64,000 bases of DNA, from assembly GCF_030269125.1 (NCBI RefSeq), contig NZ_BSSM01000010.1:124001-188000 (forward strand), given 5' to 3'. The translations under genes and the position numbers were made by a program. Positions 33,748 through 40,982 of the stretch are shown one piece after another (within the stretch, counting starts at the first letter, position 1; the number at the start of each line of letters is the position of its first letter). The notes under the pieces are model-generated. The model was not told the DNA's origin. It worked only from the letters and a program-made list of their open reading frames with translations, and made no database searches. Source of the stretch: Streptomyces hygroscopicus subsp. hygroscopicus. GTDB lineage: Bacteria > Actinomycetota > Actinomycetes > Streptomycetales > Streptomycetaceae.

Positions 33748-34011
33748 GGGCAGGCTCCTTCGCGACAGGCAACGAAAGACCGCCGAAGACGGGTGGAACC
33801 ACCCGGAATGAGGACGTCCTGCGGGGATTTCCCCGGCCGGGGCGGGGGAAAGTGTTTGGCTCGTCCACAAAGCGGGGAGCACCGCACCGTTGCGGTGGCG
33901 ATTTCGCTGCTGATGCAGAACTGATGCAGATCAGGCAAAGCGATACGAAGTGCTCTTCCGAACAGTGACGCGCACGGGAAGGCGGCAGCCGGCCAGAACG
34001 GAAACCAGCCA

Positions 34012-34086
34012 GTGGCTACGACGGCCAGTGACTACATCAGCGGGCGGAAGAGCGAGTGGTACTACCAGGTCGACTTCGATCCATGA
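34012..34086 (+). CDS. Candidate 24-residue small ORF
   Basis: GTG to TGA, starting MATTASDYISGRKSE and ending QVDFDP. Third codon positions are G/C in about 18 of 23 codons, which suits a real gene. The ribosome-binding site is weak (GGA only). It has two adjacent Tyr and is hydrophilic. It lies between corA and the SUFU gene and could be a leader peptide or a free small protein. I do not recognise it. Confidence 0.35.
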   Translation: MATTASDYISGRKSEWYYQVDFDP

Positions 34087-34237
34087 CAGCCCCACCTCCT
34101 CCGGCCGGTCCCTCGTAAGGGAGTTCCCAGGGGTCCGGGACTTGACAGCACGCTTGGCGCGCCGTCCCGAACCACCGGCTCAGAGTACCAGCCGCCCTTG
34201 CTGTCAAGGTGCCGCTTTGCCCGCTGCTGACGAGTTC

Positions 34238-34243
34238 TATGCT
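34238..34243 (+). promoter_or_regulatory. -10 box before the SUFU gene
   Basis: TATGCT lies 6 nt before the ATG at 34250, suggesting a leaderless or nearly leaderless transcript. TTGCCC 15 nt further upstream is a short-spaced -35 candidate. Confidence 0.45.
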
Positions 34244-34249
34244 CACGGC

Positions 34250-34834
34250 ATGGTTGATGTTCTTCCTCTGGTCGAGGCACGGTTGACGACCGCGCTGGGC
34301 GAAGCGGACGCGCGCGCCGCCGTCACCTTCCTCGGCACGGACCGCATCGAGGTGCTCCGCTTCACCGAGGGGGACGTCGTCCGCTACGCGACCCTCGGCA
34401 TGTCCGCGCACCCCATGAGCGACCCCACCGCGCTGGTCGCCGATCCCGTCAAGGGCCCCCGCGCCGAACTGGTCCTGTCGGTGCGCGCGGGCGTCGCCGA
34501 CACCGACAAGGTGCTCCGCCCGCTCGCCGTGCTCGCCGCTTCCCCGCAGGTCGAGGGGCTGATCGTGACGCCCGGTGCCTCTCTGGAGGTCGGCGAGCCG
34601 CTGTGGCCCGGCGCCCCCTTCAGCTCGGTCCTGGTGGGCGAGGGCGGCGGGCTGGTGGAGGATCTGGAGCTGGACGGTCCGCTGGATCCCGTGCGGTTCC
34701 TTCCGCTGCTGCCGATGACGGCGAACGAGGCCGCCTTCAAGCGCGTGCACGGCGCCCAGGCACTCCAGGAACGCTGGCTGACGCACGGAACGGACCTGCG
34801 GGATCCCGTCCGCAGGTCCGTTCCGCTGGAGTGA
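34250..34834 (+). CDS. Suppressor-of-fused (SUFU) domain protein
   Basis: 194 residues from ATG 34250. It has the SUFU-like alpha/beta fold used in bacterial immunity and stress proteins: GTDRIEVLRF near the start, VRYATLGMSAHPM, then LVLSVRAG, with FLPLLPMTANEAAFKRVHGA near the C-terminus. The function in Streptomyces is unknown. A 15-bp hairpin sits in its last codons. It converges on the MFS gene 30 nt away. Confidence 0.8.
   Translation: MVDVLPLVEARLTTALGEADARAAVTFLGTDRIEVLRFTEGDVVRYATLGMSAHPMSDPTALVADPVKGPRAELVLSVRAGVADTDKVLRPLAVLAASPQVEGLIVTPGASLEVGEPLWPGAPFSSVLVGEGGGLVEDLELDGPLDPVRFLPLLPMTANEAAFKRVHGAQALQERWLTHGTDLRDPVRRSVPLE
34787..34824 (+). terminator. Terminator-like hairpin embedded in the 3' end of the SUFU gene
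   Basis: GGAACGGACCTGCGG and CCGCAGGTCCGTTCC form a perfect 15-bp stem with an 8-nt loop, ending 7 nt before the stop codon. It can serve both convergent genes. Confidence 0.7.
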
Positions 34835-34864
34835 GCAAGCTCACCAAGGCCCGGCCGGCACCGG

Positions 34865-36088
34865 TCAGTTGGCGAAGACCGTGACCCCGTCCTCGGTGGC
34901 GTGCTTCGGCGCCAGCTCCTCCGCGTCGTGGGTGAGCGCCCGCCGCCGTACGACCACCACCAGGGCGCCCAGCAGCGCGGTGACCGCCGCCACCACGAAC
35001 GGGACGTGGATGTTCGTCCACTCCTCGATCTTCGGCGCGAAGTAGGGCGCGGCCGCCGCCGCGAACCAGCGGACGAAGTTGTAGCCCGCGCTCGCCACCG
35101 GGCGCGGGGCGCTGGAGACCCCGAGGGCCAGCTCGGTGTAGACGGTGTTGTTCACGCCGATGAGGGCGCCGGACAGGATGGTGCAGACGATCGCGGTGGT
35201 GTGGTTGCCGTAGCCGAGCACCAGGACGTCGGCCGCGAGCAGTACCAGCGAGGCGCCGAGCACCTTCAGCGAGCCGAACCGCTCCTGTGCGCGCGGGGCC
35301 ACGATCACCGAGAAGACGGCGAGCAGCGCGCCCCAGCCGAAGAACACGGCGCCCGAGCGGTACGGGGTCATGTTCAGCACGAACGGCGTGAAGGCGAGCA
35401 CGGTGAAGAACGTGTAGTTGTAGAAGAACGCCGAGATCGCCGCCGAGGCCAGACCGCCGTGGCCGAGCGCCCTGACCGGGTCGAGGACCGAGGTCTTCCT
35501 GGCCGGCTTCGGCTGCTCCTTCAGGAACGCCGTGATGCACAGGAAGCCGACCGCCATCAGCGTGGCGGTGCCGAAGAACGGGTAGCGCCAGCTCATGTTG
35601 CCCAGGATCGCGCCGAGCAGCGGGCCGCAGGCCAGGCCGAGGCCGAGCGCGGACTCGTAGAGCAGGATCGCCGCCGCGCTGCCTCCGGCCGCGGCGCCGA
35701 CGATGACGGCGAGCGCGGTGGAGACGAACAGCGCGTTGCCGAGGCCCCAGCCCGCCCGGAAGCCGACCAGCTGGCCGACGCTGCCCGAGGTGCCGGCGAG
35801 CGCGGCGAAGACGACCACGAAGGCGAGACCGAGCAGCAGCGTCTTCCTGCCGCCGATGCGGCTGGAGACGAAGCCGGTCAGCAGCATCGCGACGGCGGTG
35901 ATCAGGAAGTACGAGGTGAAGAGCAGGGACACCTGACTGGGGGTGGCGTCCAGGCCCCGCGCGATCGACGGCAGGATCGGGTCGACCAGGCCGATGCCCA
36001 TGAAGGCGACGACGGAGGCGCCGGCCGTGGCCCAGACCGCCTTCGGCTGCCGCAGGATGCTGCCGGCACCCGCGTCCAGGGGATCCAT
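34865..36088 (-). CDS. MFS transporter (DHA1-like exporter)
   Basis: 407 residues with 12 predicted membrane spans. Motif A appears as GFVSSRIGGRKTLLLG between spans 2 and 3. Antiporter-like motif C is GLGLACGPLLGAILG in span 5. It resembles drug/siderophore exporters of the DHA1 class. The A/T-rich promoter just upstream has iron-box-like elements, so a role in siderophore export is plausible (inference). It is transcribed alone. Confidence 0.92.
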   Translation of the reverse strand: MDPLDAGAGSILRQPKAVWATAGASVVAFMGIGLVDPILPSIARGLDATPSQVSLLFTSYFLITAVAMLLTGFVSSRIGGRKTLLLGLAFVVVFAALAGTSGSVGQLVGFRAGWGLGNALFVSTALAVIVGAAAGGSAAAILLYESALGLGLACGPLLGAILGNMSWRYPFFGTATLMAVGFLCITAFLKEQPKPARKTSVLDPVRALGHGGLASAAISAFFYNYTFFTVLAFTPFVLNMTPYRSGAVFFGWGALLAVFSVIVAPRAQERFGSLKVLGASLVLLAADVLVLGYGNHTTAIVCTILSGALIGVNNTVYTELALGVSSAPRPVASAGYNFVRWFAAAAAPYFAPKIEEWTNIHVPFVVAAVTALLGALVVVVRRRALTHDAEELAPKHATEDGVTVFAN

Positions 36089-36125
36089 GTGCTACTCCCG
36101 TTTCCTAGTTAGTTGGCTTATACAC

Positions 36126-36164
36126 ATACTAAGTTAGCCCTGCTAATTAATGCAAGGTGCACCT
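36126..36164 (-). promoter_or_regulatory. MFS promoter with iron-box-like operator
   Basis: On the reverse strand TTGCAT (-35, plus 36150-36155) and TAGTAT (-10, plus 36126-36131) are 18 nt apart. The spacer and -10 carry TTAGCAGGGCTAACTTAG (plus 36129-36146), which contains the GGCTAAC half-site of DtxR/IdeR/DmdR boxes. A perfect palindrome AGGTGCACCT (36155-36164) abuts the -35. The stretch 36110-36170 is strikingly A/T-rich. Confidence 0.55.
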
Positions 36165-36281
36165 AATCTGCCCGGTCAGGGGTGGTGGAGGGGTCCGTCA
36201 GGGGGGCGGGGGTCGGTCCGGGCCGTCCGGACGGGTGATCGTCCTTGACGCGGACGGGTCGGGGTAGGACCGTGGGGCCCT

Positions 36282-36923
36282 ATGAGGGGCGAACCCAGTT
36301 GCCCGCGATGTGGTGGCCGGGTCAGGGCTCCCGGTCTCTTCGCCGACACGTGGCAGTGCGATGTGCACGGGGCGGTGTTTCCGTTGCAGCCCGTGATCCC
36401 GCCCAGCGTCGAGGCCCTCGGTGCCGTGGTGCACCGCACGCACGTTCCGCTGTGGATGCCGTGGCCGCTGCCGGTCGGCTGGCTCTTCACCGGGGCGGCC
36501 TACGCGGGCGACGACCGCAGCGGCGGCCGCGCGACCGCCGTCGCCTGCTCCGGGCCCGGCCCGCTCGGCGGCCCCGGGGAGCTGATCCTGGTCGCCGAGG
36601 AGATGGGCGTCGGCCTCGGGGCGCGCTACGCGGGGCTCGACGGCCCGGACCCGGGGCCGTACATGAACGTCGAGAAGCCGCCGCAGACCAAGGTGCTCGC
36701 CGCCGGTCGCCCCACGCCGCTCTGGCACGTCTACCGCACCCCCGACGACCGTGCCGTCTTCGCCGGCGAGGCGCTCGGCATGTGGCTGTGGGCGGTGATC
36801 TGGCCCGAGCAGGCGGGGCTGCTGCTGTACGACGAGCTGGTCCTGACCGACCTGCGCGACGCCGGCGCGGAGCTGGACCTGGTCCCCTACGGGGCGCTGT
36901 CGCCCCGGCTGCTGCGCCCGTAG
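36282..36923 (+). CDS. DUF6758 family protein
   Basis: 213 residues from ATG 36282. The N-terminus has CPRCGGRVRAPGLFADTWQCDVHG, read in two halves, a Cys4/His zinc-ribbon-like start. Trp/Pro-rich blocks (HVPLWMPWPLPVGWLFTG) and ARYAGLDGPDPGPYMN are family hallmarks. The family is cytosolic and confined to actinobacteria. Its role is unknown. It precedes the PHP gene in the same direction across 116 bp. Confidence 0.85.
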   Translation: MRGEPSCPRCGGRVRAPGLFADTWQCDVHGAVFPLQPVIPPSVEALGAVVHRTHVPLWMPWPLPVGWLFTGAAYAGDDRSGGRATAVACSGPGPLGGPGELILVAEEMGVGLGARYAGLDGPDPGPYMNVEKPPQTKVLAAGRPTPLWHVYRTPDDRAVFAGEALGMWLWAVIWPEQAGLLLYDELVLTDLRDAGAELDLVPYGALSPRLLRP

Positions 36924-37039
36924 GGGGCGCGCGGGAGGTCCTGTAGGGGGCGTACCCAGGGAGCGGTCGTGACAAAGGGGGTGTCCGGGCCGGTTATCCT
37001 GAGGTGTCCTCTTCCGTCCCGGGCCCGTCTGGAGTCACC

Positions 37040-37897
37040 GTGCGCATCGATCTGCACTGTCACTCCACGGCGTCCGACGGCACGGACACCCCGGCCGAGC
37101 TGATGCGCAACGCCGCCGCGGCCGGCCTGGACGTCGTCGCGCTGACCGACCACGACACCACCCGCGGGTACGCCGAGGCCATCGCCGCGCTGCCCGCCGG
37201 GCTCACCCTGGTCCCGGGCGCCGAACTGTCCTGCCGTGTCGACGGCGTCTCGATGCACATGCTGGCCTACCTCTTCGACCCCGAGGAGCCCGCCCTGCTC
37301 GCCGAGCGCGAACTGGTCCGGGACGACCGGGTGCCGCGGGCCAAGGGCATGGTCGCCAAGCTGAACGAGCTGGGCGTGCCGGTCACCTGGGAGCAGGTCG
37401 AGCGGATCGCCGCCGGCGGCTCCGTGGGGCGCCCGCACGTCGCCTCCGCGCTGGTCGAGCTGGGCGTGGTGGAGACGGTGAGCGACGCGTTCACCGAGGA
37501 GTGGCTCGCCGACGGCGGCCGCGCCTACGTGGCGAAGCACGAGACCGATCCCTTCGAGGCGATCCGGCTGGTCAAGACCGCGGGCGGGGTCTGCGTGTTC
37601 GCGCACCCGGCCGCCGCCAAGCGGGGTCGTACGGTCCCCGAGTCCGCGATCGCCGAGATGGCCGCGGCCGGCCTGGACGGCATCGAGGTCGACCACATGG
37701 ACCACGACGCGGAGGCCAGGGAGCGGCTGCGCGGCCTGGCGAAGGACCTCGGACTGCTGGTCACCGGCTCCTCGGACTACCACGGCAGCCGCAAGACCGT
37801 CGCGCTCGGTGCCTACACCACCGACCCCGAGGTGTACGGGGAGATCACCCGCCGGGCGACCGGCGCGTTCCCGGTCCCGGGGGCCGGCGGAGCCTGA
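37040..37897 (+). CDS. PHP-domain phosphoesterase
   Basis: 285 residues from GTG 37040 (GGAG 6 nt upstream). Metal-binding motifs of the PHP family are complete: IDLHCHSTASDGTDTP, LTDHDTTRGY, PGAELSC, FAHPAAAKRG and the C-terminal GSSDYHG. It resembles the YciV/TrpH group, which includes 3',5'-nucleotide bisphosphatases and 5'-3' oligonucleotide exonucleases. The substrate is not determinable. It is probably in an operon with marC downstream (72-bp gap). Confidence 0.92.
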   Translation: MRIDLHCHSTASDGTDTPAELMRNAAAAGLDVVALTDHDTTRGYAEAIAALPAGLTLVPGAELSCRVDGVSMHMLAYLFDPEEPALLAERELVRDDRVPRAKGMVAKLNELGVPVTWEQVERIAAGGSVGRPHVASALVELGVVETVSDAFTEEWLADGGRAYVAKHETDPFEAIRLVKTAGGVCVFAHPAAAKRGRTVPESAIAEMAAAGLDGIEVDHMDHDAEARERLRGLAKDLGLLVTGSSDYHGSRKTVALGAYTTDPEVYGEITRRATGAFPVPGAGGA

Positions 37898-37969
37898 GGC
37901 CGCCCCCTCGCAGCCGACGCGCGCCCACACCTCAGTTCTTCTTCTTTCAGCAAGGCCAGTACTTCCCCC

Positions 37970-38575
37970 ATGTTCGACATCGCCGTCTTCGGCTCTCTGT
38001 TCCTGACCCTTTTTGTCATCATGGATCCCCCTGGGATCACCCCGATCTTCCTCGCCCTGACGGCGGGCCGGCCGGCGAAGGTGCAGAAGCGGATGGCCTT
38101 CCAGGCCGTCTGCGTCGCGTTCGGGGTCATCGCCGTCTTCGGCGTCCTCGGACAGCAGATCCTCGACTACCTGCACGTGTCCGTGCCCGCCCTGATGATC
38201 GCGGGCGGACTGCTGCTCCTGCTCATCGCGCTCGACCTGCTCACCGGCAAGAACGACGAGCCGAAGGCCACCAAGGACGTCAACGTGGCCCTCGTGCCGC
38301 TCGGCATGCCGCTGCTCGCGGGGCCCGGCGCGATCGTGTCCGTCATCCTGGCCGTGCAGAGGGCCGGCAGCGTGAGCACGCAGATGTCCGTGTGGATCGC
38401 GATCCTCGCGATCCATGTGGTGCTGTGGCTGGTGATGCGCTATTCGCTGCTGATCATCCGGGTCATCAAGGACGGCGGCGTGGTCCTGGTGACACGGCTC
38501 GCGGGCATGATGCTCTCCGCGATCGCGGTGCAGCAGATCATCAACGGGATCAGCCAGGTGATCCGGGGGAGCTGA
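37970..38575 (+). CDS. MarC-family integral membrane protein
   Basis: 201 residues with six membrane spans. Family motifs include LFVIMDPPGITPIFLALT at the N-terminus and VPLGMPLLAGPGAIVSVIL in the middle, with a C-terminal GVVLVTRLAGMMLSAIAVQQI. MarC proteins have no settled function despite the old multiple-antibiotic-resistance name. The ribosome-binding site is weak (AAGG about 16 nt upstream). Confidence 0.92.
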   Translation: MFDIAVFGSLFLTLFVIMDPPGITPIFLALTAGRPAKVQKRMAFQAVCVAFGVIAVFGVLGQQILDYLHVSVPALMIAGGLLLLLIALDLLTGKNDEPKATKDVNVALVPLGMPLLAGPGAIVSVILAVQRAGSVSTQMSVWIAILAIHVVLWLVMRYSLLIIRVIKDGGVVLVTRLAGMMLSAIAVQQIINGISQVIRGS

Positions 38576-38609
38576 GGCTCCCGTGCTTCGGCGCCGGCGC
38601 TCAGACGAT

Positions 38610-38651
38610 CCAGGGGAGCCGGACCGCTTCGGTGCGGTCCGGCTCCCCTGG
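38610..38651 (+). terminator. Strong bidirectional terminator after marC
   Basis: Perfect 18-bp stem (38610-38627 with 38634-38651) around loop TTCGGT, between convergent marC and the 50-residue gene. Confidence 0.9.
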
Positions 38652-38671
38652 AAAGTGTGAGCGGGAACCCG

Positions 38672-38824
38672 TTACGAGGCCGGGGTCTCGGCCGGACGGA
38701 TCCACAGGCGCTGTCCCACGGCGGCGGCCTGCTGCACGATCCGATTGACGGAGGCGGCGTCCACGACGGTGCTGTCCACGGTGGTGCCGTCGACCTCGTC
38801 GAGTCGCATGATCTCGAAGCGCAC
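38672..38824 (-). CDS. Conserved-looking 50-residue protein
   Basis: GTG 38824 to TAA 38672, with GGGAGAAG 4 nt before the start. It begins MRFEIMRLDEVDGTTVDSTV and ends RLWIRPAETPAS. Codon third positions are strongly G/C and the ribosome-binding site is good, so it is very likely real despite its size. It has an acidic N-terminal half and a short amphipathic helix (VNRIVQQAAAVGQRL). No family was recognised. It is divergent from the NYN gene, with an operator-like palindrome between them. Confidence 0.75.
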   Translation of the reverse strand: MRFEIMRLDEVDGTTVDSTVVDAASVNRIVQQAAAVGQRLWIRPAETPAS

Positions 38825-38960
38825 AGGCTTCTCCCTTCGTCTGGTCATCCTCCTGCGGAGAACTACTTGGTGCGCCGGATGTGTATCCCGCGTCGTACTG
38901 AGTCAACCTGCCGCGTGTTACAAACATTCCCTACGCTAAAGAAATTTTTCGAACGCCTAA

Positions 38961-38978
38961 TTACTGACCGGTAAGTAA
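38961..38978 (+). promoter_or_regulatory. TetR-type operator palindrome
   Basis: TTACTGACCGGTAAGTAA is an 18-bp inverted repeat with one mismatched pair, centred on ACCGGT. It lies in the A/T-rich divergent region between the 50-residue gene and the NYN gene, 81 nt before the latter. Size and symmetry are typical of TetR-family operators. Confidence 0.55.
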
Positions 38979-39059
38979 CCGCTGGTGACCGAGAGAGAGC
39001 ACCCGAGACTGACCGGGACCGGTTGTGTTCGCAGTGTGACGGCGAGGAGAATGGAGGTG

Positions 39060-39956
39060 ATGAACGACGACCTGGCGCACCTCGCCACCCGCATCGACCG
39101 TACGAACGAGCTACTCGAACGCATGCTCGCCGAGGTGGCGAAGACACCCTCGACCCACGCGATCTTCGTGGACGCCGGGTATCTCTACGCGGCCGCGGGC
39201 CGACTGGTCGCCGGGACGGAGGACCGCCGGGCCTTCGACGTCGACGCCGAGGGACTGATCGACGCGCTGATCGACCGCGCCCGCACCGTCTTCGCGGACA
39301 GCCGGCTGCTGCGCGTCTACTGGTACGACGGCGCCCGGCGCCGCATCCACACCGCCGAGCAGCAGTCCATCGCCGAACTCCCCGACGTCAAGGTCCGCCT
39401 CGGCAACCTCAACGCCAACAACCAGCAGAAGGGCGTCGACTCGCTGATCCGCACGGATCTGGAGTCGCTGGCCCGGCACCGCGCCATCAGCGACGCGGCC
39501 CTGCTCGGCGGCGACGAGGACCTGGTCTCCGCGGTCGAGGCCGCCCAGGGCTACGGCGCCCGCGTCCACCTGTGGGGCATCGAGGCGCCCGAGGGCCGCA
39601 ACCAGGCCGAACCCCTGCTCTGGGAGGTGGACAGCCAGCGCACCCTGGACCTGGAGTTCTTCAAGCCGTACGTCTCCAGGCGCACGGCCGCCGCCTACGA
39701 GGCCGGCGCCGGTGCCCGGCCCACCCGCGAGGACGTCCGCTTCGTCGGCGCCCAGATCGCGGCGAAGTGGCTGGCCTCCCGGGGCCGCGACGCCCTGGTC
39801 GAGCTGCTGCCCGGCCATCCGTACCTGCCCGGCTCCGTCGACCAGGACCTCCTGGTCGAGGCCGAGGGCCTGCTCCAGTACTCGCTGCGCGGCCAGGCGG
39901 ATCTGCGCCGGGCCCTCAGGGACGGGTTCTGGGACCACTTGCAGGCGCAGTACTAG
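39060..39956 (+). CDS. NYN-domain ribonuclease-like protein
   Basis: 298 residues from ATG 39060. GAGGAG lies 10 nt upstream; the nearby GTG 39057 and ATG 39051 are in frame. The PIN-like NYN fold shows HAIFVDAGYLYAAAG with the first catalytic Asp. Further acidic residues are in KGVDSLIRTDLESLA and LLGGDEDLVSAVEAAQ. Family members cut RNA or act in RNA turnover. The C-terminal third carries EDVRFVGAQIAAKWLASRG. Its stop shares CTAG with the convergent hydrolase. Confidence 0.9.
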   Translation: MNDDLAHLATRIDRTNELLERMLAEVAKTPSTHAIFVDAGYLYAAAGRLVAGTEDRRAFDVDAEGLIDALIDRARTVFADSRLLRVYWYDGARRRIHTAEQQSIAELPDVKVRLGNLNANNQQKGVDSLIRTDLESLARHRAISDAALLGGDEDLVSAVEAAQGYGARVHLWGIEAPEGRNQAEPLLWEVDSQRTLDLEFFKPYVSRRTAAAYEAGAGARPTREDVRFVGAQIAAKWLASRGRDALVELLPGHPYLPGSVDQDLLVEAEGLLQYSLRGQADLRRALRDGFWDHLQAQY

Positions 39957-40852
39957 CGGCTCTCCCCGTCCGCCCCGGTCCCGTCGGTCTCGTGCCAGAA
40001 ATCGGCGAGGGCGCGGGCCGTCTCCAGCGGGCGCTCGGTGTTGGGGGAGTGCTCGGTGCCGTCGATGACCGTCCGGCGCGCGCCGAGCCGTGTCGCCATG
40101 TCGTCCAGCAGGGGCACCGGCCAGGTGTCGTCCCAGGAGCCCGACACGACGTGGAACGGCAGCGGCAGGGCGGCCAGCTCCGCGACCCGGTCCGGCTCCA
40201 CGCACAACTGGCGCCCGGCGGCGAGGAGCTGCGCGGGCTTGGTGCCCATCCAGCGGAGCCGCAGGTGCTCCTGGATGTCCGGGGCGTCGCCCGGCGCGGT
40301 CGTCCCGGTCTGCTCGGGCGGCTCCATCTCCCGCATCGCCTCCCACACCTGCGCCATGGTCAGCACGGCGAGCGTGTCCCGCAGCAGCCGTACGCGTTCC
40401 TGCTGGGGCTCGGAGATCTGCGCGGGCCCCGACGCCATCAGGGTCAGCGACCGGAAGGGCGAGTGGTCCAGGAGCACGGCCGCGCGGGCGACCTGACCGC
40501 CGAAGGAGTGCCCCAGCAGATGCACCGGCGCGCCGACCGCCTCGACCTGCGCCAGCACGTCCGCCGCCAACTCGGCCTGCACGTAAGCCGATTCGTCACC
40601 CTCGGGGCCGTCCGACTCGAACTGCCCCCGCCCGTCCACGGCCACGGTCCGGTACCCGCGCGCGGCCAGCGGCACGTGCAGCGGGTTGAAGTCCTCCTTG
40701 CTGCCGGTGAACCCGGGCAGCAGCAGGACGATCCCCTTCGCCTCGACCCCCTCGGCCACCGGGGCGTCGACGACGGCGAACTCCCCGCGCGCGGTGCGCA
40801 GCGTGTACGCGCGGGCTCCGGGGGGCGGGACGAAGGTGTCGGGCCTGCTCAT
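39953..40852 (-). CDS. Alpha/beta hydrolase
   Basis: 299 residues. It has the alpha/beta-hydrolase fold with nucleophile elbow LLGHSFGGQVAR (Ser about 117), the oxyanion-region LLPGFTGSKEDF, Asp in VSGSWDDTWPVP and His in DGTEHSPNTERP. The substrate is unknown. It is separated from the upstream helicase gene by a terminator and is therefore likely monocistronic. Confidence 0.9.
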   Translation of the reverse strand: MSRPDTFVPPPGARAYTLRTARGEFAVVDAPVAEGVEAKGIVLLLPGFTGSKEDFNPLHVPLAARGYRTVAVDGRGQFESDGPEGDESAYVQAELAADVLAQVEAVGAPVHLLGHSFGGQVARAAVLLDHSPFRSLTLMASGPAQISEPQQERVRLLRDTLAVLTMAQVWEAMREMEPPEQTGTTAPGDAPDIQEHLRLRWMGTKPAQLLAAGRQLCVEPDRVAELAALPLPFHVVSGSWDDTWPVPLLDDMATRLGARRTVIDGTEHSPNTERPLETARALADFWHETDGTGADGESR

Positions 40853-40912
40853 GGAGAGAGGTTAACGGGACAGGCGGGCTCCGAGCGGGGAGGGGCGTCG
40901 GCGGGGAACGCC

Positions 40913-40946
40913 GACGGCCCGGTTCACCGAGGTGAACCGGGCCGTC
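40913..40946 (-). terminator. Terminator of the helicase gene
   Basis: A perfect 15-bp inverted repeat, GACGGCCCGGTTCAC with GTGAACCGGGCCGTC and loop CGAG, 37 nt after the helicase stop on the reverse strand. Confidence 0.85.
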
Positions 40947-40982
40947 ATCGGGCTGCGGTGCCGCCGCGCGGGCGGCGCCGGA

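Larger units (their letters stand above)
33748..34249 (+). other. 502-bp divergent region between corA and the SUFU gene
   Basis: It contains a tandem 10-bp direct repeat CTGATGCAGA at 33910-33919 and 33921-33930. It also holds a 24-codon ORF at 34012. A distant inverted repeat pairs TTGACAGCA (34142-34150) with TGCTGTCAA (34199-34207), and the hairpin CCTTG-ctgt-CAAGG lies at 34196-34209. No riboswitch class was recognised. Confidence 0.5.

Noticed and set aside
33748..34011. M-box or other Mg2+ riboswitch for corA
   Set aside because: No conserved M-box core was found in the reverse-strand leader.
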